DNA of 62,345 bases from NCBI GenBank assembly GCA_020283715.1, contig JAIQCW010000333.1, positions 1 through 62,345 of the forward strand, given 5' to 3'. Under the pieces are notes generated by a model. The model was given only the letters and a program-made list of their open reading frames with translations. It did no database searches and was not told the DNA's origin. Shown one piece after another: positions 1-11,200 of this stretch. The stretch is from Cytauxzoon felis. Lineage: Eukaryota; Apicomplexa; Aconoidasida; Piroplasmida; Theileriidae. The position numbers were made by a program, and so were the translations under genes. Within the stretch, counting starts at the first letter, position 1; every line of letters starts with the position of its first letter.

Positions 1-225
1 TCAACACATCCTTAGCACCATCTTCCATCATTCCCATGATGGATGATCCATCACAACCCTTCGATGATCCATCACTATACTTCCGCCACGATCTCCGGGA
101 GTGGCTATACTCTTTAGAGATAGGTAATTGGAAGAGGCTCCACGCCTAGTGGAAGATAAGGTTGTAACCTCAGGTGGAGAGCTGACGGCAGGATGAAGAT
201 AGGTGGATTGGACTTCAGGTGGAAT
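1..225 (-). repeat. Modular repeat at left edge
   Basis: A copy of the dispersed repeat, sense on the minus strand. It contains the module for [16 protein letters not shown], the CTGAGGTT/CCTCAGGTGGA module and the palindromic TCATTCCCATGATGGATGA stretch. It follows the last unique part of the giant minus-strand gene but is open in a different frame from that part. The gene may therefore continue beyond the window edge. Confidence 0.85.
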
Positions 226-238
226 ATGTGTCGATATA

Positions 239-1117
239 TTATGATTGATTGGTATTATTATCATAATCGAGTAATGCTTGTGCGGCATTAAAGTATTGAT
301 TATTGTATGGTATTTTATTTTTGATGGTATGTATAATAAGATTGGTAAAATTTTCATCGATATGTTTGATATGATTGATAATGAGATGATAATTATTAAG
401 ATTGATTTCATTAAGTAATAAATATTTAAAATTTTGATAATTATCTATAGTAGTAATATCAAATGTATTAATATATTTATTAATAATATATAATAAATTT
501 AATATATTTAATGAATTTGGTTTATAAAATATATTAAATTCATTAATATAATATGGATATATTAATAATAATATATAAATATGTCTTCTCCATAATAACC
601 ATTTTTTATAATTTTTATTTTTATTATTATTAAAATATTTATTAATCTTTAATAATATCTCTATATATAATGTTATATTATAATGTAATAATAAATATAA
701 TATTTTATTTGTTAAATTTAATATATCCACATCATCATCATATATAGATGATGTAAATATATACTCATATGAATCCAATAATATCAATACATACTCATCC
801 ATAAATATACCCGATTTTATCCTATCCAATCTATAATCTATACCTATACACACACCCTCAAATATATAACCTCTTATATCATACAATGATATTTCTACTC
901 TACTTGAAGTTGCAGCTCCACCTGAGGTCTTCCACTCGCCGTGGTGGCCTCTTCTATTTAGTTTCCCCTCCGCTTCCCTGAGATCAGCTGCGGGATTTCC
1001 ACTTGACGTCTCCACTTGAGGTCCAATCCTTACCTTCACGTTCTTCCGGGTAGAATTCCTGTTCTTAGGGGTTGAATTTTCCTGTTCTTCCGGGTTAGAC
1101 AGTTTTAGTTGTTTCAC
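239..1117 (-). CDS. Giant unknown protein, fourth (C-terminal) segment
   Basis: I do not recognise this protein. About the first 75 residues are repeat-encoded ([22 protein letters not shown] modules). The remainder is an Ile/Asn/Leu/Tyr-rich, probably alpha-helical stretch like the three segments upstream on the same strand. It stops at 239, but the repeat just beyond is open in another frame. This looks like a +1 frame break, an unrecognised intron or decay. It most likely belongs to one gene with the segments up to 8124. No catalytic motif is visible. Confidence 0.5.
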   Translation of the reverse strand: MKQLKLSNPEEQENSTPKNRNSTRKNVKVRIGPQVETSSGNPAADLREAEGKLNRRGHHGEWKTSGGAATSSRVEISLYDIRGYIFEGVCIGIDYRLDRIKSGIFMDEYVLILLDSYEYIFTSSIYDDDVDILNLTNKILYLLLHYNITLYIEILLKINKYFNNNKNKNYKKWLLWRRHIYILLLIYPYYINEFNIFYKPNSLNILNLLYIINKYINTFDITTIDNYQNFKYLLLNEINLNNYHLIINHIKHIDENFTNLIIHTIKNKIPYNNQYFNAAQALLDYDNNTNQS

Positions 1118-1450
1118 GTGAATTATGGGGATTATTGTAGGGTATGTTTGAACTATGGGGATTATTATCTACGTCATGGGGATCATTATTATTGTGAGGT
1201 TTATTATCCCCATAACCCTCTTTTACCCCATCTTTCCACCTGAGGTCGTTTTTTCCCACTCGCCGTGGTGGCCTTCTCTATTTACTTCCCCCTTCGCTTC
1301 CCTGAGATCAGCTACGGGTTCCACTTGAGGTCCAGTACTACTCTTCATTCCATCTACACCTTCACCTCCACCACGATCTCCGGGAGTGGCTATACCGTTT
1401 AGGGGGAGGTAATTGGAATAGCCTCCACGGCGAGTGGGATCAATGGTTGT
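900..1450 (-). repeat. Exonic repeat cluster with His/Asn module
   Basis: Two repeat blocks flank an AT-rich module at about 1125-1220 made of degenerate units such as GATAATAAACACCAT and ATGGGGATTATT. Read on the minus strand it gives a His/Asn/Pro-rich peptide (DNKPHNNNDPHD). The frame changes on both sides of this module. Confidence 0.8.
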
Positions 1451-3223
1451 AACCTCATGTGGTTTGGATTGTACTTCGTGTGTGTTATTATGATTATAGA
1501 GTGTGAGATTGGTATATAATGAGTCGAGATGTAGGTAGATGAGTTTGATAAGTTCGAATTGATTAATGACGATGATTGGTATTTTATGAAATATATTTCT
1601 TCTATAATCGGCATCGGATATAAATTTACATATTGAGAGATTCGTATTGATATTAATAAATAAATTGAGGAAATTTATAATAGAATTGAATAATAAAATA
1701 ATATTAGAATCCCAATTTAATTTTTTAATATATTTTATTAATAATTTAATAAATTTTATATTTTCATTTATATTTAATTTATTTATTATAAAATTTGTTA
1801 ATTTTATAAATCTTCTATTCAATTTATATAAACTCAATTCTAATAATCTTATTATACCAAATTTCATATCAATCTTTAATGTATTTATTAATAATACCAT
1901 CATCGATACATTAACATCCAATATATTCTTACTCATTATCATATCATCTCTAGCTGAAGTCCAATCACCTGAGGTCTTCCACTCGCCTCCACTTGAGGTC
2001 CTGCAGACAGCTTCTCTATTTAGTTGTCCCTTCGCTTCCCTGAGATCAGCTACGGGTTTCACTTGAGGTCTAGTACTACTCTTCATTCCACTCGAGGTTA
2101 CATCCAACATATCCTTAGCACCATCTTCCATCATTCCCATGATGGATGATCCATCACAACCTTCATCACTACCTTCGCCACGATCTCCGGGAGTGGCATT
2201 ACTCTTTAGAGATAGGTAATTAGAAGAAGGCTCCACGCCTAGTGGAACAGACGTAACCTCAGGTGGAGAACTATGGGGTAAATTATCGGGTATATTAATA
2301 TTATGGTGTTTATTATTAATATAGTGTTTTTTATCCCCAGAATCCCCACCATCCCCCACATTGCCACGATCTCTGGGAGTGGCTATACTCTTTAGAGATA
2401 GGTAATTAAAGAAGCTGTCTGCAAGACCAATGTTGGACTCGGGTGAAGATGTTGATTGGATCTCAGATGGAGTGTTTGTATTATTGGTATTATGATTGAT
2501 CATGAGATTAAAATTTAGATTGATGAGTGGTGTTTGATTAAAATAATTTAAGATTGGTAATAATTCATTTGGATTAGATGAATTTTTTTTAGTATTGAAT
2601 AATTTTTCTTTAATTAAATCAAATTTATTATTTTTTTTATAAATTAAATTAATATTATCATCAACAATATTTAATAAACCATTAGTCATACTATTACTTA
2701 ATCTATTAGCAAAATTACCTATTGATGATGATGATGAAAAATTATAATATTTATTATCCCTTGTTATATCAATACCAGATAATAACTTTATCAACCCCTC
2801 ACATGATATCAATACATCATAACCATCATCTATCATATAATTCAAAAAATCATTCACAGTATAATCACATAATAATAAATCATCATCTCCACCTGAAGTC
2901 TTTTCCTTGTCTTCTCCACTAGGCGTCCCACCTGAGGTCTTTCCACCCAAGGTCGTCTTGCAGACAGCTTCTCTATTTACCTCCCCCTTCGCTTCCCTGA
3001 GATCAGCTCCGGGTTCCACTTGAGGTGTTCCACTTGAGGTTACAACCTTTACTACCTGTTCTTCCTGGTTGACTACTTTTTGTTCCTCCACGTGAATTAT
3101 GGGGTAAATTATCGGGTATATTATTTTTATGGTGTTTATTATATATATCATGGGGTTGATTATCATTATAGTGTTTTTTATCCCTATATTCCCCAGAATC
3201 CCCCACAATATTACTTCCGCCAC
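1223..3223 (-). CDS. Giant unknown protein, third segment
   Basis: Unrecognised. Two unique helical, AT-rich blocks (roughly 1490-1950 and 2470-2880) alternate with three repeat-encoded blocks (about 1225-1450, 1955-2440 and 2890-3110). The repeat peptides (ATPGDRG, ADLREAKGEVNRE, SSTRPQVKP) lie in sense orientation and keep the frame through the unique parts. The segment overlaps its neighbour at 3003-3223 in another frame. The change falls between the His/Asn-rich module (ending PHNS) and the NQEEQ module. A similar frame change between the same two modules occurs near 1120. Confidence 0.5.
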   Translation of the reverse strand: MAEVILWGILGNIGIKNTIMIINPMIYIINTIKIIYPIIYPIIHVEEQKVVNQEEQVVKVVTSSGTPQVEPGADLREAKGEVNREAVCKTTLGGKTSGGTPSGEDKEKTSGGDDDLLLCDYTVNDFLNYMIDDGYDVLISCEGLIKLLSGIDITRDNKYYNFSSSSSIGNFANRLSNSMTNGLLNIVDDNINLIYKKNNKFDLIKEKLFNTKKNSSNPNELLPILNYFNQTPLINLNFNLMINHNTNNTNTPSEIQSTSSPESNIGLADSFFNYLSLKSIATPRDRGNVGDGGDSGDKKHYINNKHHNINIPDNLPHSSPPEVTSVPLGVEPSSNYLSLKSNATPGDRGEGSDEGCDGSSIMGMMEDGAKDMLDVTSSGMKSSTRPQVKPVADLREAKGQLNREAVCRTSSGGEWKTSGDWTSARDDMIMSKNILDVNVSMMVLLINTLKIDMKFGIIRLLELSLYKLNRRFIKLTNFIINKLNINENIKFIKLLIKYIKKLNWDSNIILLFNSIINFLNLFININTNLSICKFISDADYRRNIFHKIPIIVINQFELIKLIYLHLDSLYTNLTLYNHNNTHEVQSKPHEVTTIDPTRRGGYSNYLPLNGIATPGDRGGGEGVDGMKSSTGPQVEPVADLREAKGEVNREGHHGEWEKTTSGGKMG
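1955..2440 (-). repeat. Exonic repeat cluster
   Basis: Full array of modules, sense with the giant gene: [16 protein letters not shown], a His/Asn module at about 2275-2345, [17 protein letters not shown], the ATGATGGATGAT palindrome and ADLREAKGQLNRE. Open throughout in the host frame. Confidence 0.85.
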
Positions 3224-3330
3224 GATCTCCGGGAGTGGCTTTACCGTCTACGGGGAGTGAATTGGAAGAAGCCTCCACGGCGAGTTGAAGAGTAGATAAT
3301 ACTGATTTGACCTCAAGTGGAGTGGATTGT
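2890..3330 (-). repeat. Exonic repeat cluster spanning a frame change
   Basis: Repeat block with KATPGDRG (from a variant with VDGKATPGDRG), a His/Asn module at 3095-3190, an NQEEQ module and ADLREAKGEVNREAV. The host frame changes inside it. Confidence 0.85.
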
Positions 3331-4598
3331 ACTTCGGTGGTGGTGAGAGGAATATCGGTATATTGTAGATTGGTTGTAGATTTATAATGTACATTATAGA
3401 TTTTATTGAATAAAAAGTTTGTGAGGTCATACAATTCATTTTTATGGCAATTTTGCATTAGGATAGATATTGGGATGAAATTTTGTATATCCCATAGATA
3501 TAATGCATAAATTCTAGTTATTAATGGACCAAATGTTGGGCAATTTAATATTTTACATTTATTTAATGATTCTATAGGATTTAATTTATCATTTAATATC
3601 TCAATCAATAAATCCAATATAATCACCATACCCATACCAATATCCACAGGTAATAAACATTCCAATAACCTCAAATCCTCCAATAACGATAATGATGGAA
3701 TGAAATCACAAAGATGCTCACCCACATCTACAACTGAAGTCTTTCCACCCAAGGTCGTCCTGCCGTCAGCTCTTCTATTTACTTCCCCCTTCGCTTCCCT
3801 GAGATCAGCTACGGGTAGTCCACTTGAGGTCCAATAACTACTTAGACCATCGCCACGATCTCTGGGAGTGGCTATACTCTTTAGAGATAGGTAATTGGAA
3901 GAGCTGACGGCAGGACTAACCTCGGTGGAAGAGTTGTCTGCAAGACCAACGGTGGTGGTAACGTCAGGATGAAGAGAGGATGTTGGACTGATGGGTGTAA
4001 TTTCGAGTGCATTTAGTATAAGTATGGAAGTTATTTTGATAGGTATGATGATATATTCATGTTGATAGTTGGTATTTAAATCCCATAATAATTTCGATAA
4101 TGTATATAATGATTTTGTGATTAATTCATTATATTTTTTGAATTTAATATTATAATTTAATAAATTATTTTCTTCATATATATTATTATACCCCATATAT
4201 GAAAAATTTCCCCATATATAATTATGATAATTTATATTATATAATGATTTATCTACTTTTATATTAATTATTTTTAATATAATACCTAATATTTTTATTG
4301 GTTCTATTATTTCATCATCATTAATATATTTGTTAATAATCCCCACATCATTAACAATTACCCCATTTTCATTAATACCTATGAATTTAAGAAATGAATT
4401 GATTAGATTTGTTATAGATAATGAGTTATTATTAACATTGAAATTGAATTTATATTTACATTTAAATAATTTAATAATATATTTAGATGTATTAATTAAA
4501 TATTCAATAAATATATTATTAATTAATTGTTTATTTAATGAATAAATTGTTATATATATACAAGATAATAATTTATTTATAAAAAAATTTATCCCCAT
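3003..4598 (-). CDS. Giant unknown protein, second segment
   Basis: Unrecognised, helical and Ile/Asn-rich, with a repeat-encoded block at about 3735-3985 (residues about 205-288) and another at its end. It begins in the frame that opens where the first segment stops. The two share 4573-4598, where the minus strand has a run of seven T. A one-base slip there would make the two segments continuous. No family motif is visible. Confidence 0.5.
   Translation of the reverse strand: MGINFFINKLLSCIYITIYSLNKQLINNIFIEYLINTSKYIIKLFKCKYKFNFNVNNNSLSITNLINSFLKFIGINENGVIVNDVGIINKYINDDEIIEPIKILGIILKIINIKVDKSLYNINYHNYIWGNFSYMGYNNIYEENNLLNYNIKFKKYNELITKSLYTLSKLLWDLNTNYQHEYIIIPIKITSILILNALEITPISPTSSLHPDVTTTVGLADNSSTEVSPAVSSSNYLSLKSIATPRDRGDGLSSYWTSSGLPVADLREAKGEVNRRADGRTTLGGKTSVVDVGEHLCDFIPSLSLLEDLRLLECLLPVDIGMGMVIILDLLIEILNDKLNPIESLNKCKILNCPTFGPLITRIYALYLWDIQNFIPISILMQNCHKNELYDLTNFLFNKIYNVHYKSTTNLQYTDIPLTTTEVQSTPLEVKSVLSTLQLAVEASSNSLPVDGKATPGDRGGSNIVGDSGEYRDKKHYNDNQPHDIYNKHHKNNIPDNLPHNSRGGTKSSQPGRTGSKGCNLKWNTSSGTRS
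3735..3985 (-). repeat. Exonic repeat block
   Basis: Carries [17 protein letters not shown] and ADLREAKGEVNRRADG, in the frame of the second segment of the giant gene. Confidence 0.85.
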
Positions 4599-7500
4599 AA
4601 CCCTCTAAATCTACCCAACATTTAAAATATGATTCTATATATAAAATATTATTAGTATATGTTATAATAATCATAAATATTATAGGTATTATATCATAAT
4701 TTGATAAAATACCCGACATATTAATTAACCCCCTAAAATAAATATATATATCATCTGATGTTAATATATTTTTAGAAAATATAAATATTAATAATTTTTC
4801 AATTAATTTTATTAATTTATTATAATATTTAATAGATTCTATTAATTCTATACTAGTTATATATAATTCATCATCAATATTATTCAATTCTAATAATGAT
4901 AATAAACCCAATAATGTATCCATAAATTTCATCTGCTTAAATATATATAATGAAATCATATATGATCTATCTATATTATCATCAATCAATATCCGCAATT
5001 GAGAATTCTCAATGTCAAATCGAGAATCTATAACCGGTAACTTTACATCACACGAATTAGAAAACTGATCAGTGTCATCACTTGAGGTCTTCCACTCGCC
5101 GTGGTGGCCTTCTCTATTTAGTTGTCCCTCAAGCTCCCGTAGATCGCTTTCGGGTATTTCAGTTGAGGTTATATCCTTAAGTTTACTTCCATCAATGCTC
5201 ATATGTCCGTTTTCAGGTGAAATATGGGGACTATCGTGGGGTTTATTATCTAAATCATGGGGTAAATATTCATTATAGTGTTTTTTATCCCGACAACCCC
5301 CTATTACCCCACCTTCGCCACGATCTCCGGGAGTGGCATTACCCCTTAGGGATAGGTAATTAGAAGAGGGCTCCACGCCAAGTGGAACAGACGCGTATTG
5401 GACTTCAGATGGATTGTGTGTCGATAAGTTATATGATTGATTGAATGTATTCCAGATATGGTTATTGGTTATATTATTGATGATGGTTTTGATGATGAAA
5501 GAGTGTTGTATTAGATTATATTTGGTATTGTTATTAAAGAGTATATTGATTAATAGATTAAAGAGATTATTATTATTTTCGATATTATTAAGTAATGAAA
5601 TTAATGAATATAAAATTTCAAATTCATTATTTGTTAAATTATCATTAAAATTTTTATATAATTGATCAATATAATTTATTAATGGGGTATTTATACATTT
5701 TATTAATGAATTAAAATATAAATAAAATTCCCCATTATTTATAAATTGATTATTTATATTATTTATATTATTTATATTATATTTAAAATATATCTTTAAT
5801 TTCTTTATTATTATATTACTCTTACATAATATACAACCATTATAAAATCCATACTCATCTCTATATTTATCACCACAATTACAATCATTATTTATTGTTT
5901 GTGGGGATAAATTATTAATATTACAATATAATTGTAATCTTTTATATGAATCTAATTGTATATATTCAAAAAAATTTAAATGACTACATTCATTAGATTT
6001 AATATCAATCATACTATACCTATTATCTATATACAATAAATACTGCTTCAACATATAACGTAAATACCTCAATATCACTAACCTATCATTTATAGATGAA
6101 TCAATACCTAGCTTATCAACCATTATATCTTCATTTCCACCCGAGGTCGTCGTACCGTCAGCTTTTTCACCTGAGGTCTTTCCACTCGCCGTGGCGGCTT
6201 CTCTATTTATTTCCCCCTCAAGCTCCCGTAGATCGCTCTCGGGTAGTCCACTTGAGGTCCAGTAACTACCTTCAACTTGTATTTCAGGTTTATAATGGGG
6301 TTTATTATCATTATTATGAGGTTTATTATCCCCATAACCCTCTTTTACCCCATTTTCTCCACTTGAGGTTACATCCTCACTATCTCCACGTTCTTCCGGG
6401 TTGACACCTTTTGTTCCTCCGGGTAGAATTTCTGTTCTTAGGGGTTGAACATCTTCGTTCTTCCGGGTTAACAACCTTTGTTCTTCCGGGTATAAATCGC
6501 CACGATCTCCGGGAGTGGCTATACTCTTTAGTGATAGGTAATTGGAAGAAGGCTCCACGCCGAGTGGAAGACAATGTTGACGGGTGGAAGTAGATTGGAC
6601 CTCAGGTGGAGAAGCCTCCACGGCGAGTGGATCAGAGGTGGATTGGACTTCGAGTGATGAAGACATACAATTAATAGAGGATGTAATGATTGATATGAGT
6701 GTATTGATGAATTTGAGTGTGATTATTGTAGATTTGGTATATTTGAGTATAATGAATGATCTCCATAATATCCAATCGAGTAGATTAATGATATGTTGTT
6801 GATTATTAGATGAGAAGATAATATTAAATATGAATTTATAATTATTATAATTACAAATAATGGGTAAATAACTTAAAATAATTTTCCAATAAATTTTTAA
6901 ATGTTTAATTAAACATAAATTATTAAATAATAATATTTTAATAATATTATAATTATTTAATAATAAATTATAACATAAAATAGAAAATAAATCATTACAA
7001 TTACAATTTTTATAAAATGACCATTTTATTATTAAATATTTATTATTATTATTAATATTATCATCATCACATTTCAATTCTATATCATTCTCTAATTTAT
7101 CATTCCAATATTCATTATCTATCTTAAATTTAGATTTAATATCCATATATCTAATATTATCTTCCTTTATTATATCATCACTAATACCATTATCCTCAAC
7201 CTTACCATATCTAGATAACATTATCGATAACTTCACATAATCCATAAACCTACACATCATATCATCCAAAATCATATCATAATATAATAATAATTTATTA
7301 CGGTCCAAAGTCCTGACGTCAGCTTCTCCACCTGAGGTTACATTCCTGCCGTCAGCTTCTCTATTTACTTCCCCCTCAAACTCCCGTAGATCGTTTTCGG
7401 GTAGTCCACTTGAGGTTACATCTTCTATAGTTGAAGTCTGTTCTTCCGGGTTGACATCTTTTGTTCCTCCGGGTAGATTTTCTGTTCTTGGGCGTTGAAC

Positions 7501-8124
7501 ATTTACGTTCTTCCGAGTAGATATTTCCTGTTCTTCCGGGTTGATACAATTTCTTCCACTAGCCGTGGAGGCTCTCTTATTTACCTCACCTCGACTCCCA
7601 TAGATCGTCTCGGATTCTTCGCCACGATCTCCGGGAGTGGCTCTACTCTTTAGAGATAGGTAATTGGAAGAGCTGTCTGCAAGACCAACGGTGGTTGTAA
7701 CCTCAGGTGGAGGGGCTCCACGCCGAGTGGAACAAGAGTTGGATTGGACTTTGGGTAGATTGGAATGATTATTTAGAATTAGATCTTGTTTGATTTTATT
7801 GCTGGCGTTATTGAGTAATAGGTAGATTTTATAGAGATTGAATTCGACATTGGATGTTTTAGTGAATACATCTTGTCCTAATTTAACAACAGATGATACA
7901 TCTTTTATTTTAATACCAGTACATTTTCTATTAGAATTTAATGAATTTAATTTATCATTAATATTAAATGATGATTCAGTGTATAAATCATTTTTGAAAT
8001 CGTCATCATAAGGATTATATGAAATCGCCTTGATGGCGTATTCTATAGAGTCAGAATCTGAATTTAAATTTTTACGAAAATTATATAACCATTGATCATC
8101 TAATGTAGAAAATTCATTATTCAT
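4573..8124 (-). CDS. Giant unknown protein, first (N-terminal) segment
   Basis: Unrecognised protein of 1183 residues in this segment. The N-terminus begins MNNEFSTLDDQWLYNF with no signal peptide. Most of the unique sequence looks like packed helices rich in Ile, Asn, Leu and Asp, as in large scaffold proteins. Around residues 740-770 is a cysteine cluster (CNCGD...CILC) that could bind zinc. Three repeat-encoded blocks interrupt it in frame (about 7745-7305, 6670-6135 and 5405-5085). The start at 8124 is the first Met after an AT-rich gap of 140 bp downstream of PMS1. Together the four segments would give a protein of roughly 2500 residues. Confidence 0.65.
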   Translation of the reverse strand: MNNEFSTLDDQWLYNFRKNLNSDSDSIEYAIKAISYNPYDDDFKNDLYTESSFNINDKLNSLNSNRKCTGIKIKDVSSVVKLGQDVFTKTSNVEFNLYKIYLLLNNASNKIKQDLILNNHSNLPKVQSNSCSTRRGAPPPEVTTTVGLADSSSNYLSLKSRATPGDRGEESETIYGSRGEVNKRASTASGRNCINPEEQEISTRKNVNVQRPRTENLPGGTKDVNPEEQTSTIEDVTSSGLPENDLREFEGEVNREADGRNVTSGGEADVRTLDRNKLLLYYDMILDDMMCRFMDYVKLSIMLSRYGKVEDNGISDDIIKEDNIRYMDIKSKFKIDNEYWNDKLENDIELKCDDDNINNNNKYLIIKWSFYKNCNCNDLFSILCYNLLLNNYNIIKILLFNNLCLIKHLKIYWKIILSYLPIICNYNNYKFIFNIIFSSNNQQHIINLLDWILWRSFIILKYTKSTIITLKFINTLISIITSSINCMSSSLEVQSTSDPLAVEASPPEVQSTSTRQHCLPLGVEPSSNYLSLKSIATPGDRGDLYPEEQRLLTRKNEDVQPLRTEILPGGTKGVNPEERGDSEDVTSSGENGVKEGYGDNKPHNNDNKPHYKPEIQVEGSYWTSSGLPESDLRELEGEINREAATASGKTSGEKADGTTTSGGNEDIMVDKLGIDSSINDRLVILRYLRYMLKQYLLYIDNRYSMIDIKSNECSHLNFFEYIQLDSYKRLQLYCNINNLSPQTINNDCNCGDKYRDEYGFYNGCILCKSNIIIKKLKIYFKYNINNINNINNQFINNGEFYLYFNSLIKCINTPLINYIDQLYKNFNDNLTNNEFEILYSLISLLNNIENNNNLFNLLINILFNNNTKYNLIQHSFIIKTIINNITNNHIWNTFNQSYNLSTHNPSEVQYASVPLGVEPSSNYLSLRGNATPGDRGEGGVIGGCRDKKHYNEYLPHDLDNKPHDSPHISPENGHMSIDGSKLKDITSTEIPESDLRELEGQLNREGHHGEWKTSSDDTDQFSNSCDVKLPVIDSRFDIENSQLRILIDDNIDRSYMISLYIFKQMKFMDTLLGLLSLLELNNIDDELYITSIELIESIKYYNKLIKLIEKLLIFIFSKNILTSDDIYIYFRGLINMSGILSNYDIIPIIFMIIITYTNNILYIESYFKCWVDLEGYGDKFFYK
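5085..5405 (-). repeat. Exonic repeat block
   Basis: Carries VPLGVEPSSNYLSLRG, NATPGDRG, a short His/Asn module and a divergent variant [14 protein letters not shown]. Open in the host frame. Confidence 0.85.
6135..6670 (-). repeat. Exonic repeat block with NPEEQ modules
   Basis: Carries two or three CGGAAGAAC modules (YPEEQ, NPEER), [30 protein letters not shown] and a His/Asn module. Just beyond it, at about 6655-6710 on the plus strand, is a stretch nearly identical to 57737-57790 in clathrin. Confidence 0.85.
7305..7745 (-). repeat. Exonic repeat block
   Basis: Carries [17 protein letters not shown], two NPEEQ modules and NDLREFEGEVNREADG. In frame with the first segment of the giant gene. 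Confidence 0.85.
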
Positions 8125-8266
8125 TTTAATTAAAACATAATCTCTTGTGAAAAATTTGAGATTTTTTAAAATTTCAAAACTTCAACATTCCATGAACAAG
8201 TGGTGTTATCAAATGCTCTAACACAAAGATATACAGTACATTAAAAAAATTTATAATAATTTAAAT

Positions 8267-11200
8267 TTATTTAGATAATTTATCTACAATTGAATTCAAT
8301 TGATCACAAGATATTAGACATTTCATTGATGGCCTTCCATGTGGACAATTCCAAGGATGTGTAAGAGTAGCTAAAGAGTTCTTGATAGTCTTCATTTGAT
8401 TAAATGTTAATCCATCACCTAATTTAATAGCTGTTTTACATGCTCTAATAATGTTATTTATAACTTCAATAGACATGATTATACATACCTTGATGCTAAT
8501 ATACTCCAAATTTTATTAGGCCTTGGTAATACTATACTATTACCCCAAATTAATTTTTGATCCTTTAAATTCTCCCTAGTCTTCTGAGTCGATACATATT
8601 CTGAATTTGCTAATTCATTAACAAATGATATAAAATCCTCATCATTTAATATACGACCAAATAGCAATGGAAATGATCGTACATATACACCAGGTGATTT
8701 CTTATCATCATTTTTATACACTATAAAAGCATCAAATCCATTCTGATATAACACATCTAAATTATTCTCCACCACCTATGTAATGTAAAAATCATTCATC
8801 CACAAACAAACCTGTTGATGGAATGGAGATAACTCAATCAATCTAGGAACTATCAATTGTTGACGCTTGATCTTAAAAAACTTATTATAACGCTCAAATC
8901 TATAAAGTTACATGTAAATCCACTCGAGGTCCAATCCAATCCACCTGAGGTCCATCCTGCCGTAAGCTCTTCTAATTACTTCCCCCTCCGCTTCCCTGAG
9001 ATCAGCTGCGGGTTCCACTTGAGGTTCAATTTACTAGACTCGAGGTTTGACTTCGTTGTAGAGGTTATTCTTCAATTATCAAGTTTTTGATTCGGATAAA
9101 TGAGAGTATGGGGACCGAGGTAAATTCTTCGATATAATTGTCTACCCGGAAGAACAAAGATGCTTAACCTCAAATATAGTACTGGACCTCAAGTGGAACC
9201 TGGAAGCGATCTACGGGAGCTGGAAGGGGAGGTGAATAGAAAAGCTGTCTGCAAGACGACCTCGGGTGGAGGCGAGTGGAAAGAACAACCTCGGTGAAGG
9301 GAAGGATGAGTTATTATCGTGAGTATACCTTGTTTTTTCATCGGCGGCGTGTTGATCGATGATATAGATGGAGTAGTTGAATTTATGTTTATTTTGTTGT
9401 GTATGTAGTTTGGTGATGATGAAGCTGGAGTTGAATTGTCCACAGATATCCATATTGAGGAATACGGTAGGATCCATAAGTCCATGATCATTTAATTGTG
9501 TGAATTTAGGATTATTAATAGTATATTGAATTTTATTTGCGATTGAATCTAATGTGATTGGATTATCAAAGATAATTTTTTTATTTAAATTAATTTTCTT
9601 TACATAATTATTATCGAGTTTTAATTCATTTAATTTTAAAAAACCCGACAATGATTTTGGGATACGATGGGGTTTATTATTTTTTGTATTATATTTTTAT
9701 CATTTTTAGATTTTAAAACTTCTGATAATTTACATGTGGTCATAATATTATCACTTCCTGTAGGTGTTGGAGATTCATCATCTACTTTTGGAGTTTCATT
9801 TTTTTTAATCTCCACCTCTACTTTAACTTCTACATCTCCATCTTCCTCTTTAAGTTCATTTAATGTTTGTGTAGAGTGATTAACATTCTTCAGTTGCGTT
9901 ATTGTAAGATTCTTCTGGGTTACAGCAGCCTCATCCTCCGTCTTACACAAGTAAGAGTTGAATAAATCGATACTAGCCTGCGATAATGCACGCTGCTCAG
10001 TGGGCACAAATATTTTAAAAAGTAAAGTCTATAATAATTGTATTGAAACATATAATAAGTCGAAGGATATTCTGAGGTATACATATGTGGCTCAATCCAT
10101 CTCTCTTCGTCTTGCAGACAGCTCTTCTAATTACCTATCCCTAAATGGTGATGCCACTCCCGGAGATCGTGGCGATGTCAACCCGGAAGAACAGGAATTC
10201 TACCCCGAAGAGCAAACTTCAAGTGTGGTAGATGTAACCTCAGGTATAGGTCAGTTGGATTCGTTTGATGTTAAACATACTTTGAGATTTTGTATGATGA
10301 CATCTTCTGAGCAGAGGAATGCATATCTTTTATCGGGTACTACATTGATATCTACGTTTGATTTATTGATTGATAGATTTAGTATAAATGAAGGATACAT
10401 TCTACTAGAGAATTGTTTATATACCCCAATTATACAATTACGAAATTTACGAATATTATCAATAGGACGATTATTTATATAAAAAATCTCAATCTCTTTA
10501 TAACATTTACCACCATAAGGTGATGATATCATACCATTCAAACTATAATATACATATAAATATGATGAATCCACACCTGAGGTCCAATCCAACTCTCTTC
10601 GTCTTGCAGACAGCTTCTTCTATTTAGTTATCCCTCCGCTTCCCTGAGATCAGCTGCGGGTTCCACTCGAGGTCCAGTACTACTCTCCTTTCCACTTGAG
10701 GTTACATCCAACAAATCCTTAGCATCATCTTCCATCATTCCCATGATGGATGATCCATCACTACCCTTCTCACCGCCACGATCTCCGGGAGTGGCTATAC
10801 TCTTTAGAGGTAGATAATTAGAGAAGCTGACGGCAGGACGACCTCGGGTTGAAGTGGAACAGAGGATTGGACATAAAGTGGTGTAGATAATAATATATAG
10901 ATTGATAATGTTGTTGAATATATATGTAGACAAACCTCCAGTCATCGGTGTTGATATTGACATCGATCATATTGGTGGTGAAGTCATTACCGAAGATTTC
11001 GGTAGAAACATCTTTGATATTATTAGAGTTACCGGATGTATAGAATATATTTGTTTCATTATTTGAATTTAATGGTTTATTTGATAATGAAAATCTTATA
11101 CTTGGATTTATTAATGAGTATTGCTGTAACTGATATACAATTACTGTTACATGAGATTTACTGTTCTTCACCAACATATTACGACGAACGGGATAAGGCT

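Noticed and set aside
1120..1220. Internal telomere-type repeat (GGGGAT/ATCCCC runs)
   Set aside because: The G-runs are spaced irregularly within an AT-rich module that is part of the dispersed repeat, and do not form a uniform short tandem array.
1647..2066. Plus-strand open frame rich in Ile/Asn/Phe
   Set aside because: It is the antisense shadow of the giant minus-strand gene and ends in antisense repeat modules. No independent support.
9958..10482. Plus-strand open frame across a PMS1 intron and exon
   Set aside because: It joins a plus-sense repeat copy to the antisense of a clear MutL exon (VDINVVPDKR). No conserved protein of its own.
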